Shown one piece after another: positions 23,509 through 31,984 of a DNA stretch of 64,000 nt; position 1 is the first letter of the stretch, and every line of letters starts with the position of its first letter. The notes beneath the pieces are model-generated. The model was not told the DNA's origin, made no database searches, and saw only the letters and a program-made list of their open reading frames with translations. Source of the stretch: Thermophilibacter gallinarum (lineage in GTDB: Bacteria; Actinomycetota; Coriobacteriia; Coriobacteriales; Atopobiaceae). The position numbers and the translations under genes are program-made. The DNA lies in NCBI RefSeq assembly GCF_014982725.1, contig NZ_JADCJZ010000001.1, forward strand, positions 310,001 through 374,000, read 5' to 3'.

Positions 23509-26448
23509 ATGGGCGAGTTGTTCTCCGGGCGGCACATGTCGAATACGGTTCAGTCAGAGCGGGCAGACGTTGAGCGAGGGCTGCGCGCCGGATTCATCGA
23601 TGCCGATCAAGAGGCTAAGGAACAGTATCGCCCTCGCTTGATAGCAAACGACAAGAGTACCGGCACCAATCTTCTGACGGTCCTCAAGCAGCAGCTTTCC
23701 CAGTGTAATAGTTTCGACATCTGTGTTGCGTTCGTGGCAAATAGCGGCTTGCAGCCGTTAGTGGAAGTCCTCTCTGAACTCAAACGCCGCAACATCAAGG
23801 GGCGCTTCCTCACTTCGACCTATCTTGCGTTCAATACGCCGGATGCCTACGGAAAGCTGCTCGAGTATGACAACGTAGAAGTCCGTGTGTACCAGGGAAA
23901 CCTGCATGCGAAGGGGTATATATTCGACTACGGTGCGACGAGCACGATTATCGTCGGAAGCTCCAATCTGACCCAGATGGCGCTCACCTGCAACCGTGAA
24001 TGGAACGTACTATTCCGCTCCTATGGAACTGGCGATATGCTCATCTCGCTTGGGGATGAGTTCGAGTCAATCTGGCAAGATCCCCAGACAATCCGCCTGA
24101 CCCCAGAATGGATCGAGCTCTATCGCGAGACATGGACACCTCCCGAGCCGCCAAAGGCACGCCCCTACATAACCTATGACGGGGCGACCGAAAGCATCTC
24201 TACGAAAATCTCTCCCAACAAAATGCAGAGGCTTGCGCTTGAGGCGCTATCCAAGCTGCACGAACGTGGCGAGCGACGCGCTCTCCTTGTGTCTGCGACG
24301 GGTACAGGCAAGACGTATCTCTCGGCTTTTGATATCGAGGCGGAAAGACCTGCGCGCGTTCTGTTTCTCGCACATCGCCAACGCATACTGGAGGCCTCGC
24401 TTGCTAGCTACAGCAAGCTATTGGGTGATGCTTATACGTATGGCATCTATCAGCCTGGCCGCGATCAGGGAGGAGTTCGTCCTACCTGTCTGTTTGCCAT
24501 GTGTTCGACGATCGTTCGCCACTTGGAAGAGTTTGACCCTTCGGCATTCGACTACATTGTGGTGGATGAGGCCCATCGTACGGGATCGAGCAGCTATCAA
24601 AGGATCATGGAGTACTTTGAGCCGTCGTTCTATTTGGGCATGACGGCAACGCCTAACCGCACTGATGGCTATGACGTCTTCGCCCTGTTCAATCACGTTA
24701 TTGCATTTCAGATTACCTTGCAGGATGCTCTCGAGAACGACATGCTGGCGCCCTTTCATTACTTCGGAATTGCAGATCTAAAGATCAACGATGACGATAT
24801 CGACGATCCGGCACTTTTCTCGAAGCTGACCTCAGATGAGCGCATCAAGCACGTCGTCTCCAAGATCGAGGAGTACACCGTTGGCAAAAGCCAACGACGG
24901 GGTCTCATCTTCTGTAACCGAAACGATGAGGCGGCGGAGCTGTCGCGGCGCTTCAATGAGCTGGGCTATAGAACGTGTGCGCTGAGCGGGGCCAACAGCG
25001 ATGAGGAGAGGAATGAAGCCATTGCGAGGCTGGAGCGAGGCGAGCTCGAATACATCTTCTCGGTTGACATCCTAAACGAGGGCGTCGACATCCCCAGCCT
25101 CAATCAGATCATTATGCTCAGGCGCACTGAGTCGGCGATCGTCTTTGTTCAGCAGCTCGGGCGCGGTCTGAGGAAGGACGATCAGAAGGACTACGCACTG
25201 ATCCTGGACTTTATTGGCAACTACCAGAAGAACTTTTTCGTGCCGGTGGCGCTTTCCGGTGATAGGACCTTTAACAAGGACAATATGAGGAAGCTGGTCA
25301 AAGAGGGCTCGACGGTCATTCCCGGAGCCTCAACAGTGAGCTTCGATCGAATTGCTGAAGCGCGCATCTATGAGGCGATCGACGGTGGAAGATTCAACGC
25401 GACAAGGCTGTTGAAGGATGAGTACTTCGACCTTAGGCAGATGCTTGGGAGAATTCCTGCGCTTGAGGAGTTTGACGCGAACAACGCCATCGATCCGCTT
25501 CGTCTTTTTGACAAGTTCGGGTCGTATCACTCGTTCCTCTCGAAATATGACCCTGATTATGACGTCAAGTTCAACGACACACAGGAACGCATACTCAAGT
25601 TTCTATCCCAGAAGCTTGGGAGCGGCAAACAGCTTGAGGACCTCCTGATCGTCAAACGCTTGGTGTCGGGCTCCCTTAGCTGGTGTGACCAAGAGCTTGA
25701 GCGTGCGTATGATTCAGCGGCGCTCGAGAGGGCTCGCCGCTCTGCCGTGTCTTTGCTTTCTGGCTCCTTCTCTGGCTCGGGGTCATTCATTCCCCTTGTT
25801 GAGGGACAAAGCGACGATCTGAGGCTCTCTCGAGCTTTTGCGAGCTCTTTAGCGGATGCCGAGTTTAAACGTCAGGTACTTGAAGTCGTCGACTTTGGCA
25901 TCTCTCGCCATGCGCAGAACTATGGGGCACCGTACAAGGATACGGCTCTCGTGCTTAATGCTAAGTACACCTATGAGGAGGTCTGCTATCTCCTCAACTG
26001 GGAAAAGAACGTCAACGGCCAGAATATCGGTGGCTATAAGTTCGATCGTGCGACCAACACCTTCCCGGTTTTTATCAACTACGAGAAGGACCCTGACATA
26101 TCAGATAGCACGAAGTACGAGGACAGGTTCATTACGGACAGGGAACTCGTGGCCATATCAAAGCAGCCACGCCATCTGGACTCTCCCGAGATCGAACGGC
26201 TAAGAGCGTGGCCAGGCAATGGCATGCGTGTCTTCCTATTTGTTCGCAAGAACAAGAACGACGGAGACGGCGGCAAGGAGTTTTACTTCTTGGGGGAGAT
26301 GTTCCCCACAGGGGAGTACAAGGAAATCGTGATGCCTGGGGCGAACACTGCTGCTGTTGAGATTACTTATGAGCTGATGGATCCCGTTCGGCACGATCTA
26401 TACGACTACCTGACCAGCAACATCGATTTGGTCGAGCAACAGTTCTAG
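23509..26448 (+). CDS. PLD-nuclease / SF2 helicase / DUF3427 protein
   Basis: 979 residues from ATG 23509 (GGGAG eight bases upstream; longer in-frame starts lack this). The N-terminal phospholipase-D-type nuclease has the HxKx4D...GSxN motif: H133-A-K135, D140 and GSSNLT near 151. The SF2 helicase core has Walker A SATGTGKTYL near 262, DEAH near 353 and motif VI QQLGRGLRKDD near 547. The C-terminal ~380 residues match the DUF3427 type. Such proteins resemble restriction/defence or repair helicase-nucleases acting on DNA. GC is visibly lower than in its neighbours, suggesting transfer. It is tail-to-tail with a NUDIX gene whose stop codon overlaps its own. Confidence 0.85.
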   Translation: MGELFSGRHMSNTVQSERADVERGLRAGFIDADQEAKEQYRPRLIANDKSTGTNLLTVLKQQLSQCNSFDICVAFVANSGLQPLVEVLSELKRRNIKGRFLTSTYLAFNTPDAYGKLLEYDNVEVRVYQGNLHAKGYIFDYGATSTIIVGSSNLTQMALTCNREWNVLFRSYGTGDMLISLGDEFESIWQDPQTIRLTPEWIELYRETWTPPEPPKARPYITYDGATESISTKISPNKMQRLALEALSKLHERGERRALLVSATGTGKTYLSAFDIEAERPARVLFLAHRQRILEASLASYSKLLGDAYTYGIYQPGRDQGGVRPTCLFAMCSTIVRHLEEFDPSAFDYIVVDEAHRTGSSSYQRIMEYFEPSFYLGMTATPNRTDGYDVFALFNHVIAFQITLQDALENDMLAPFHYFGIADLKINDDDIDDPALFSKLTSDERIKHVVSKIEEYTVGKSQRRGLIFCNRNDEAAELSRRFNELGYRTCALSGANSDEERNEAIARLERGELEYIFSVDILNEGVDIPSLNQIIMLRRTESAIVFVQQLGRGLRKDDQKDYALILDFIGNYQKNFFVPVALSGDRTFNKDNMRKLVKEGSTVIPGASTVSFDRIAEARIYEAIDGGRFNATRLLKDEYFDLRQMLGRIPALEEFDANNAIDPLRLFDKFGSYHSFLSKYDPDYDVKFNDTQERILKFLSQKLGSGKQLEDLLIVKRLVSGSLSWCDQELERAYDSAALERARRSAVSLLSGSFSGSGSFIPLVEGQSDDLRLSRAFASSLADAEFKRQVLEVVDFGISRHAQNYGAPYKDTALVLNAKYTYEEVCYLLNWEKNVNGQNIGGYKFDRATNTFPVFINYEKDPDISDSTKYEDRFITDRELVAISKQPRHLDSPEIERLRAWPGNGMRVFLFVRKNKNDGDGGKEFYFLGEMFPTGEYKEIVMPGANTAAVEITYELMDPVRHDLYDYLTSNIDLVEQQF

Positions 26449-26837
26449 TGACCAAAAGCTTTTTCGAGCTCCTTGACCACCTGGATGTCAGCAGGAAGCC
26501 AATCAACGTCCCAGAGTTGGTCAGATTCGAGCCAACAGAGATTCTCGTGTTCGGAATCGTTGATGGTGCCGGAGGAGATCTTGCAGGTGAAGCACTCCAT
26601 TGATAGATGGAATGACTCGTAGTCGTGCTCGACAGTGCACAGGTACTCAAGGTCTCCGATGGCTACATGCAGCTCCTCGTCGATTTCGCGAATGCACGCC
26701 TGGGCGCCGGTCTCGCCGGATTCGAGTTTGCCTCCGGGGAACTCCCAACCGTCTTTGAACTCACCATAACCACGCTGAGCTGCGAGAATCTTATTATCTT
26801 TCCGTATAATTGCTGCCGCTACGTGCACCGTCTTCAT
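26445..26837 (-). CDS. MutT-like NUDIX pyrophosphohydrolase
   Basis: 130 residues. The NUDIX box is complete: GGKLESGE...REIDEELHV (about 35-59). The start MKTVHVAAAIIRKDNKILAAQRGYGEFKDGWEFPGG is typical of (deoxy)nucleoside triphosphate pyrophosphohydrolases of the 8-oxo-dGTPase/CTP type. The ribosome site AAAGGAGG is strong. Its stop codon shares bases with the stop of the helicase on the other strand, and its lower GC matches the helicase, suggesting the pair arrived together. Confidence 0.92.
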   Translation of the reverse strand: MKTVHVAAAIIRKDNKILAAQRGYGEFKDGWEFPGGKLESGETGAQACIREIDEELHVAIGDLEYLCTVEHDYESFHLSMECFTCKISSGTINDSEHENLCWLESDQLWDVDWLPADIQVVKELEKAFGH

Positions 26838-26979
26838 TGTGCCTCCTTTGAGTCCGCAGGAAAGTATATGCGATTAGGACGACGGTCTCATTGTGTTCAC
26901 CATGCAAGACGTTTGGCCTCCTTTGCTAGATGGTGCTTGCTACACTGGTGAGGCCGACAACCGCGAGAAAGGACCCACC

Positions 26980-27342
26980 ATGTCTGACGTGCTGTTTGTT
27001 GAGTATCCGAAGTGCAGTACCTGCAAGCGCGCGAAGGCGTGGCTGGACGCGCATGGTGTTGCGTACACCGACCGCCACATCGTCGAGGACAACCCGACGG
27101 CCGAGGAGCTCGCTGTCTGGCAGGAGCGCTCCGGCCTCCCCGTGCGCCGCTTCTTCAACACGAGCGGCATGCTCTACCGCGAGCGCAACATCAAGGCGCA
27201 GCTCGACGGCGGTATGTCGGATGCGGAGGCCTTCGCGCTTCTCGCCGAGAACGGGATGCTGGTCAAGCGACCGATCGTCGTGGGCGAGGACTTCGTGCTC
27301 GTGGGCTTCCGCGAGGCCGAGTGGGAGAAGGCGCTGCTGTAG
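26980..27342 (+). CDS. ArsC/Spx-family thioredoxin-fold protein
   Basis: 120 residues. YPKCSTCKRAKAWL near residue 8 gives the CxxC of the Spx/YffB/ArsC-like reductase family; KPNTAEEL-type and FNTSGMLYRE segments and the C-terminal KRPIVVG loop are also typical. It could be a glutathione- or thioredoxin-linked reductase or a regulator; the arsenate reductase role is not supported by any ars neighbours. ATG 26980 follows GAAAGGACC; the longer upstream frame is non-family sequence. Confidence 0.88.
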   Translation: MSDVLFVEYPKCSTCKRAKAWLDAHGVAYTDRHIVEDNPTAEELAVWQERSGLPVRRFFNTSGMLYRERNIKAQLDGGMSDAEAFALLAENGMLVKRPIVVGEDFVLVGFREAEWEKALL

Positions 27343-27386
27343 CGAACGCTAGGCGAACATTTGTTTTCTAGTTGCGCGTGAATCAC

Positions 27387-27421
27387 AAATCGGGGCTCGA
27401 GGGACGGGTCCCGATTTCTTT
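27387..27421 (+). terminator. terminator after the ArsC-like gene
   Basis: AAATCGGG (27387-27394) and CCCGATTT (27410-27417) form a stem with a 15-base loop and are followed by CTTTGT. It lies 45 bases past the stop of the ArsC-like gene. The U tract is imperfect. Confidence 0.6.
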
Positions 27422-27569
27422 GTAAGCCTCCTGCCTGCGGTTCTTCTCGCCCGGCGTGCTCGATTCTAGTTGCCTTCTAGTTATCACATGCTTATCAAGC
27501 GGGGCGCGAGGATATCGTGTCTGGTGTCCGTGGCATACTGAGTGAAAAGAACGGGGAGGGGAGAAGGCT

Positions 27570-28232
27570 ATGCTGACGCGCGAGTTCTGCGCCGAGAACA
27601 TGGAGCTGGTGCCGGCGGCGGTCGCGGCCGGCGCGGCGCGCATCGAGCTCTGCGACAACCTCGCCGTGGGCGGGACCACGCCCAGCTACGGCGTCATCGA
27701 GGCCGCGACGCACCTTGCCGAGCGTCGTGGCTTTGACGTCATGTGCATGGTCCGCCCGCGCGGCGGAAGCTTCGAGTACACACGCGACGAGGTAAAGATC
27801 ATGCGGAGCGACCTCTTCACCGCCGCCAGCCTCGGCGTGACGGGCGTGGTCTTCGGCTGCCTGCGCGACGGGCACCTGGACCACGAGCTCACGTCCGAGC
27901 TCGTCGACATGGCGCACGCTCCCGGCTTCGGTCCCAGGCATGGCGTCGAGGTGACCTTTCACATGGCCTTTGACGCGCTGCCGGCAGACGAGCAGCTCGA
28001 CGCGATCGACTGGCTCGCCGAGCAGGGCGTGACGCGCATCCTCACGCACGGCGGCCCCGCGGGCACGCCGATCGAGGACAACCTCGACCGCCTGCGCTCC
28101 TTCGTCGAGCGCGCGGCCGGCCGCATCACGATTCTGCCTGGCGGCGGCATCACCTGGGAGAACGCCGAGCGCATCGCCGCCGAGCTGGGGGTCAGCGAGG
28201 TTCACGGCACCAAGATCGTGAGGCTCCCGTAA
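27570..28232 (+). CDS. cutC: CutC-family protein
   Basis: 220-residue TIM-barrel protein of the CutC (PF03932) family, linked historically to copper homeostasis though the biochemical role is unsettled. Characteristic segments are ELVPAAVAAGAARIELCDNLAVGGTTPSYG near 12-40, MVRPRGGSF near 61, VVFGCL, VTFHMAFDAL, ILTHGG, and LPGGGITWEN near 190. The stop overlaps the next ATG by one base (TAATG), forming an operon with the pentapeptide-repeat and thioesterase genes. Confidence 0.93.
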   Translation: MLTREFCAENMELVPAAVAAGAARIELCDNLAVGGTTPSYGVIEAATHLAERRGFDVMCMVRPRGGSFEYTRDEVKIMRSDLFTAASLGVTGVVFGCLRDGHLDHELTSELVDMAHAPGFGPRHGVEVTFHMAFDALPADEQLDAIDWLAEQGVTRILTHGGPAGTPIEDNLDRLRSFVERAAGRITILPGGGITWENAERIAAELGVSEVHGTKIVRLP

Positions 28233-28912
28233 TGGCGCGGCCCCGCAGGGCGCGTCGCTTCGCCCAGGTCCGCGACGACCTCGGCTGCAACCTGAGCGAG
28301 GACGAGCTGCTCGCGGCCCTGTCCGCGCCGGACGCGCATGTGGCCAACACGGCCTTCTCGGGTCTGGAGCTCTCGGACGTGGCGGCAAACGGGACGGTCT
28401 TCGAGAACGTGGTCTTCCGTGGCTGCACGTTCGAGCGCGCCAACCTCTCCAACTGCACGTTCACCGACGTGCTCTTCTCGGGATGCCGCTTCGTGCGCTG
28501 CGACATGGGGCGCAGCTGGCTCAACCGCGTGGACCTTCGCAGCTGCTCCGCGCCGGGTCTGTCCTTCCTCAAGGGCCGGCTCTCCGGAGTCTCGCTGGCG
28601 GACAGCCAGCTCGCCTACGCGGACTTCTCGGAGGCGGCCGTCGACCAGCTCGTGGCGAGCGAGACCAAGCTCTCCGAGGCGAGCTTCCACGCCACGCGCC
28701 TGCGCCACCTGGCGCTCGACGGCTGCGACCTCTCTCGTGCGACGTTCTTTCGCACGAGCCTCTCCGGCGTGGACCTTTCCACGTGCGACGTCTCAGGGCT
28801 GCGCGTCTCGAGCGACCTGCGCGAGCTGCGCGGCGCCGTCATAGATTCCGACCAGGCCGTCGAGCTCATCGGGCTTCTCGGCATCCAGATCAAGGAGGAG
28901 GACTGGGCATGA
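28232..28912 (+). CDS. pentapeptide-repeat protein
   Basis: 226 residues. From about 34 to 190 the sequence shows the A(D/N)LxX-type five-residue periodicity (for example AFSGLELSDVAANGTVFENV, TFERANLSNC), forming a right-handed quadrilateral beta helix. Quinolone-resistance Qnr/MfpA-like proteins share this fold, but a specific gyrase-protection role cannot be inferred. It is coupled by one- and four-base overlaps to cutC and the thioesterase. Confidence 0.85.
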   Translation: MARPRRARRFAQVRDDLGCNLSEDELLAALSAPDAHVANTAFSGLELSDVAANGTVFENVVFRGCTFERANLSNCTFTDVLFSGCRFVRCDMGRSWLNRVDLRSCSAPGLSFLKGRLSGVSLADSQLAYADFSEAAVDQLVASETKLSEASFHATRLRHLALDGCDLSRATFFRTSLSGVDLSTCDVSGLRVSSDLRELRGAVIDSDQAVELIGLLGIQIKEEDWA

Positions 28913-29319
28913 TCGACGAGAACGCCCCGCTGGAGGAGGTCCAGCGCGTCTTTCGCAACGACCACTTCGCCACCGACGCCTGCGGCTGCCGCGTGGTTGA
29001 GGCTGCGCGCGGCCACGCGGTCTGCGAGTTCGACATCACCGAGCGCCACCGCAACGAGAAGGGCGGCGTGATGGGCGGCGCCATCTTCACGGTGGCCGAC
29101 CTGGCCTTCGCCGTGGCGTCCAACGTGGGCGAGACCACGTCCGTCTCGGTGAGCAGCTCGATCGAGTTCATGAGCGCGGCCCGCGGTACGCGCCTCATCG
29201 CCACGGCGGACGCCGACAAGAACGGCCGCACGCTGGGCTTCTATACCTGCCTGGTCACCGACGAGCTGGGCACGCCCGTCGCCCGCGCCACGCAGACCTG
29301 CATGCACCTGCAGAAGTAG
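28909..29319 (+). CDS. PaaI-type hotdog thioesterase
   Basis: 136 residues of the 4HBT/PaaI hotdog fold. The family signature ERHRNEKGGVMGGAIFTVADLAFAVASN (about 44-70) has the catalytic-site Asn and Asp, followed by SSIEFMSAARGTRLIA. It hydrolyses acyl-CoA thioesters of unknown chain. ATG 28909 overlaps the pentapeptide gene stop and has CAAGGAGGAG upstream. Confidence 0.88.
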   Translation: MIDENAPLEEVQRVFRNDHFATDACGCRVVEAARGHAVCEFDITERHRNEKGGVMGGAIFTVADLAFAVASNVGETTSVSVSSSIEFMSAARGTRLIATADADKNGRTLGFYTCLVTDELGTPVARATQTCMHLQK

Positions 29320-29336
29320 CGCGGTCGCGTGCCGCC

Positions 29337-30524
29337 CTACGGCAGCGGCGGCAGCTGCTCAGGCATGTCGCCCACGAGCGGGCGGACGTAGCGCAGGAAG
29401 TCCTCGGTGACGCCCATGCCGTCCTCGGAGATCCACTCCGCGGGGACGTGGCGCACCTGGTTGGCGACCGAGAGCACGTCGATGAGCTTGGTGCGCACCT
29501 CGTAGGGGTCGTCTGCGATGCGCTGGAGCGCGCACATCTTGACGCTCTCCCCGTCGAGGGCGGCGCGGGCGCTCGTTCCGCCGATCATGTAGGCCTCGTC
29601 GAGGTCCGTGCGGCTCACGACCTGGCTCGCGCAGCGCTGCAGGGTGGAGAGCTCCACAGCACGCGTCTTGCAGCCGAGGCGCTCCTTGGTGACGGACGCG
29701 AGGTAGCGACCGGTGCCGGAGAGCGTCGCCAGGTGGCCGAACTCGTCCACGCCGGCGCCAGGGGCGGCGAGCTCGCAGTAGAGCGTGCCATCCGGCGTGC
29801 GGACACCCTCGCTGACGCCCACCATGACGGTGTTCTTCTGCTCGAGGAGCTGCGTCAGGCGCTCCATGAGGACGTCCTCCACGAGTGGGACCTCCGGGAG
29901 GAGCACGAGGTCGGGCCTGGCGAGCGCGGAGGAGGCGGCGAGCCAGCCGGCGTCGCGGCCCATGATCTCCACGAAGGTGACGCTCTTGAGGTCGTAGACG
30001 TCGGCGTCGAGGGCCAGCTCGGCCATCGAGGTGGCCACGAGCCGCGCCGCGCTGCCGTAGCCGGGCGTGTGGTCGGTGCCCACGAGGTCGTTGTCGATGG
30101 TCTTGGGGATGCCCATGAAGCGGATCTCGCTGCCGACGCTTTGGCCGTAGTCGCCAAGCTTGGCGATGGTGTCCATGGAGTCGTTGCCGCCGATGTAGAG
30201 CACGCAGGACGCGCCGACCTCCTCGAAGCGACGGAACAGGTCCTGGTAGAGGGCCTCGTTCTCCGTGGCCTTGGGCAGCTTGAAGCGGCAGCTGCCCAGC
30301 CAGCTCGCCGGCGTCTGCTTGAGCAGCGAGAGGCTGCGCGCGTCGGGGACCTTCTCGTCCAGATCGACCGTGCGGCCGGCGAGAAATCCCTGGATGCCGT
30401 AGCGCATGCCCGTGACGCGGACCCCCTGGGAACGGGCCGCCGCGATGGCGCCCGCAAGGCTCGCGTTGATGGCGGCGGTGGGCCCGCCCGACTGTCCAAC
30501 CAGCACGCACTTCTCGGCCGTCAT
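29337..30524 (-). CDS. pfp: pyrophosphate-dependent 6-phosphofructokinase
   Basis: 395-residue cytosolic phosphofructokinase using PPi rather than ATP. The phosphoryl-donor loop reads YIGGNDSMDT with Asp115 in GGND, and the next motif is PKTIDNDL (140-147); Asp and Lys at these points mark PPi-PFKs. The catalytic MGRDAGW segment follows. The ribosome site CAAGGAGG precedes ATG 30524. It makes fructose-1,6-bisphosphate reversibly, saving ATP in an anaerobe. The CBS-pyrophosphatase at 40752-42419 draws on the same PPi pool. Confidence 0.93.
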   Translation of the reverse strand: MTAEKCVLVGQSGGPTAAINASLAGAIAAARSQGVRVTGMRYGIQGFLAGRTVDLDEKVPDARSLSLLKQTPASWLGSCRFKLPKATENEALYQDLFRRFEEVGASCVLYIGGNDSMDTIAKLGDYGQSVGSEIRFMGIPKTIDNDLVGTDHTPGYGSAARLVATSMAELALDADVYDLKSVTFVEIMGRDAGWLAASSALARPDLVLLPEVPLVEDVLMERLTQLLEQKNTVMVGVSEGVRTPDGTLYCELAAPGAGVDEFGHLATLSGTGRYLASVTKERLGCKTRAVELSTLQRCASQVVSRTDLDEAYMIGGTSARAALDGESVKMCALQRIADDPYEVRTKLIDVLSVANQVRHVPAEWISEDGMGVTEDFLRYVRPLVGDMPEQLPPLP

Positions 30525-30585
30525 GGCGCCTCCTTGGTCGCGACTGCTGTGAACCCAGCATACCGCAAGCGCGCCACCGTCTTGC

Positions 30586-30625
30586 GAGAGGGCGTCCCGC
30601 ACGCATCGGTGCCGGACGCCCTCTC
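30586..30625. repeat. GC-rich hairpin between gldA-like and pfp genes
   Basis: GAGAGGGCGTCC (30586-30597) and GGACGCCCTCTC (30614-30625) form a perfect 12-base-pair stem with a 16-base loop. It lies between the stop of the leftward glycerol-dehydrogenase-like gene and the start of leftward pfp. No clear U tract follows on either side, so it may attenuate read-through rather than fully terminate. Confidence 0.6.
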
Positions 30626-30652
30626 GTGGCTCTTTGTGCTGCCTGCTGCTCG

Positions 30653-31753
30653 CTACTTGCCGAGCACCTTGCGGCCCAGGGCGTCGGCGGCGACGATGGC
30701 CGCGTGCAGCTCGTCGGGCGTGACGTCGCCCGCCAGGTTGTGGATCGTCTCCCCGGGGGCACAGGCGTTCTCGGCGATCGTGTGGATCTGCTCGTCGGTG
30801 GTGACGCCCAGCTCCTCCAGGGTCACGGGCAGGCCGACCTCGAGGCAGAAGTCCTGGACCTCGTCGAACTCGTCCTGCGAGACACCCTCGAGGACCAGCT
30901 GGACCAGCGTGCCAAAGGCCACGCAGCAGCCGTGCGGCGCGCTGTGGCCGCCGAGGGCGGTGAGGCCGTTGTAGAAGGAGTGCGCAGCCGCGCAGTTGAC
31001 GTTGTCGGCACCCACGCCGGACAGGTACACGTTGGCCTCGATGATTGCGTCGAGAGCCGGAGTGACCACGTTCTTCTCGCATGCGGCGATGGCCTGAGAG
31101 CCGTAATCGCGCAGGGTCTCGTAGCACAGGCGCGCCAGGGCCATGCCGGCGCGGGTGATGCCGGTGCCCTCGAGGCTGGGAGACTCGGTGCGGATGGAGG
31201 CGCGGCCCTCAAAGTAGGTGCCCAGCGCGTCGCCCATTCCGGCCACCAGGAAGCTCACGGGCGCGTTGGCAATCACCTCGCTGTCAACCATCACGGCGTC
31301 GGGGTTGGTGGGATAGAAGAGGTACTTGTCGAAGGTGCCGTCATCGTTGTAAATGACGGAGAGGCCGGTGCAGGGGGCGTCGGTCGCGGCGACGGTCGGG
31401 ATGATCACGACATGCTTGCCCGTGTAGTAGGCGGTCGCCTTGGCGGTGTCGACGGCCGAGCCGCCTCCGACGGCGACCACGGTGTCGATCTCGTCCTGCT
31501 CGACGATGGCCTGCATCTTGGCGATTTCGCTCTTGCTGGAGATGCCCCCGAAGATCTCATAGCGGCGGTAGTCATCAGACCCGGCGTCCTCGAAGCTCTG
31601 CTCGATCTTGTCGTGACACGCCTTGTGGCCGCTCTTGGAGCAGACGAAGAGCCAGCGATGGCCCATGTAGCCCATTTCCTCGGTGAACTTGAGCAGGGCG
31701 CCCTTGCCCTGGACATACTTCAGGGGCTCCCGCATCGCACGCAAACGCTTCAT
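30653..31753 (-). CDS. glycerol dehydrogenase-like iron/zinc alcohol dehydrogenase
   Basis: 366 residues of the GldA branch of the iron-containing alcohol dehydrogenases, NAD-linked oxidoreductases of glycerol or related polyols. Nucleotide-binding GGGSAVDTAKA lies near 96; metal-site segments are GMGDALGTYFEGR (Asp near 171) and AHSFYNGLTALGGHSAPHG (His near 255 and 272). Length fits GldA. AAAGAGG precedes ATG 31753. It is divergent from the PurF paralogue. Actual substrate is uncertain. Confidence 0.88.
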   Translation of the reverse strand: MKRLRAMREPLKYVQGKGALLKFTEEMGYMGHRWLFVCSKSGHKACHDKIEQSFEDAGSDDYRRYEIFGGISSKSEIAKMQAIVEQDEIDTVVAVGGGSAVDTAKATAYYTGKHVVIIPTVAATDAPCTGLSVIYNDDGTFDKYLFYPTNPDAVMVDSEVIANAPVSFLVAGMGDALGTYFEGRASIRTESPSLEGTGITRAGMALARLCYETLRDYGSQAIAACEKNVVTPALDAIIEANVYLSGVGADNVNCAAAHSFYNGLTALGGHSAPHGCCVAFGTLVQLVLEGVSQDEFDEVQDFCLEVGLPVTLEELGVTTDEQIHTIAENACAPGETIHNLAGDVTPDELHAAIVAADALGRKVLGK

Positions 31754-31984
31754 GAAAGGCCTCTTTCTCTCAGGTGGCGTCGGCATCTTGGCAGTCGGCT
31801 CCAAATTCGCCGCAATTCTAGTTCCGATGTGCGAGCGGTGTCGTGTGTGGTCGGCTATCAACACGAACTCGAAACAGAGCAACACGGATGTCTTTGGGAC
31901 TACGAGCGGGTCGGGTCTCGACGTATAATTCTCCCTTGGACTGACGTGCGGCCGCTCGTGCGACCGCGGAGGACGGGAGGCAGC
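31754..31984 (+). promoter_or_regulatory. divergent promoter region with TATAAT box upstream of PurF paralogue
   Basis: A consensus TATAAT at 31924-31929 lies 56 bases before the PurF-like start, but a -35 at ideal spacing is not obvious. GCGGCCGC/GCGACCGC-type complementary runs follow at about 31947-31967. The stretch is lower in GC than the genes. No purine riboswitch core was recognised. Confidence 0.5.

Noticed and set aside
26980-27342. Arsenate resistance gene
   Set aside because: The CxxC Spx/YffB-type sequence and lack of ars neighbours do not support arsenate reduction.
29337-31127. Long minus-strand frame joining pfp with upstream sequence
   Set aside because: The real pfp start at 30524 has a strong ribosome site; the extension reads out of frame through the glycerol-dehydrogenase-like gene.
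31754-31984. Purine riboswitch ahead of the PurF paralogue
   Set aside because: No conserved purine-aptamer core or three-way junction pattern was recognised.
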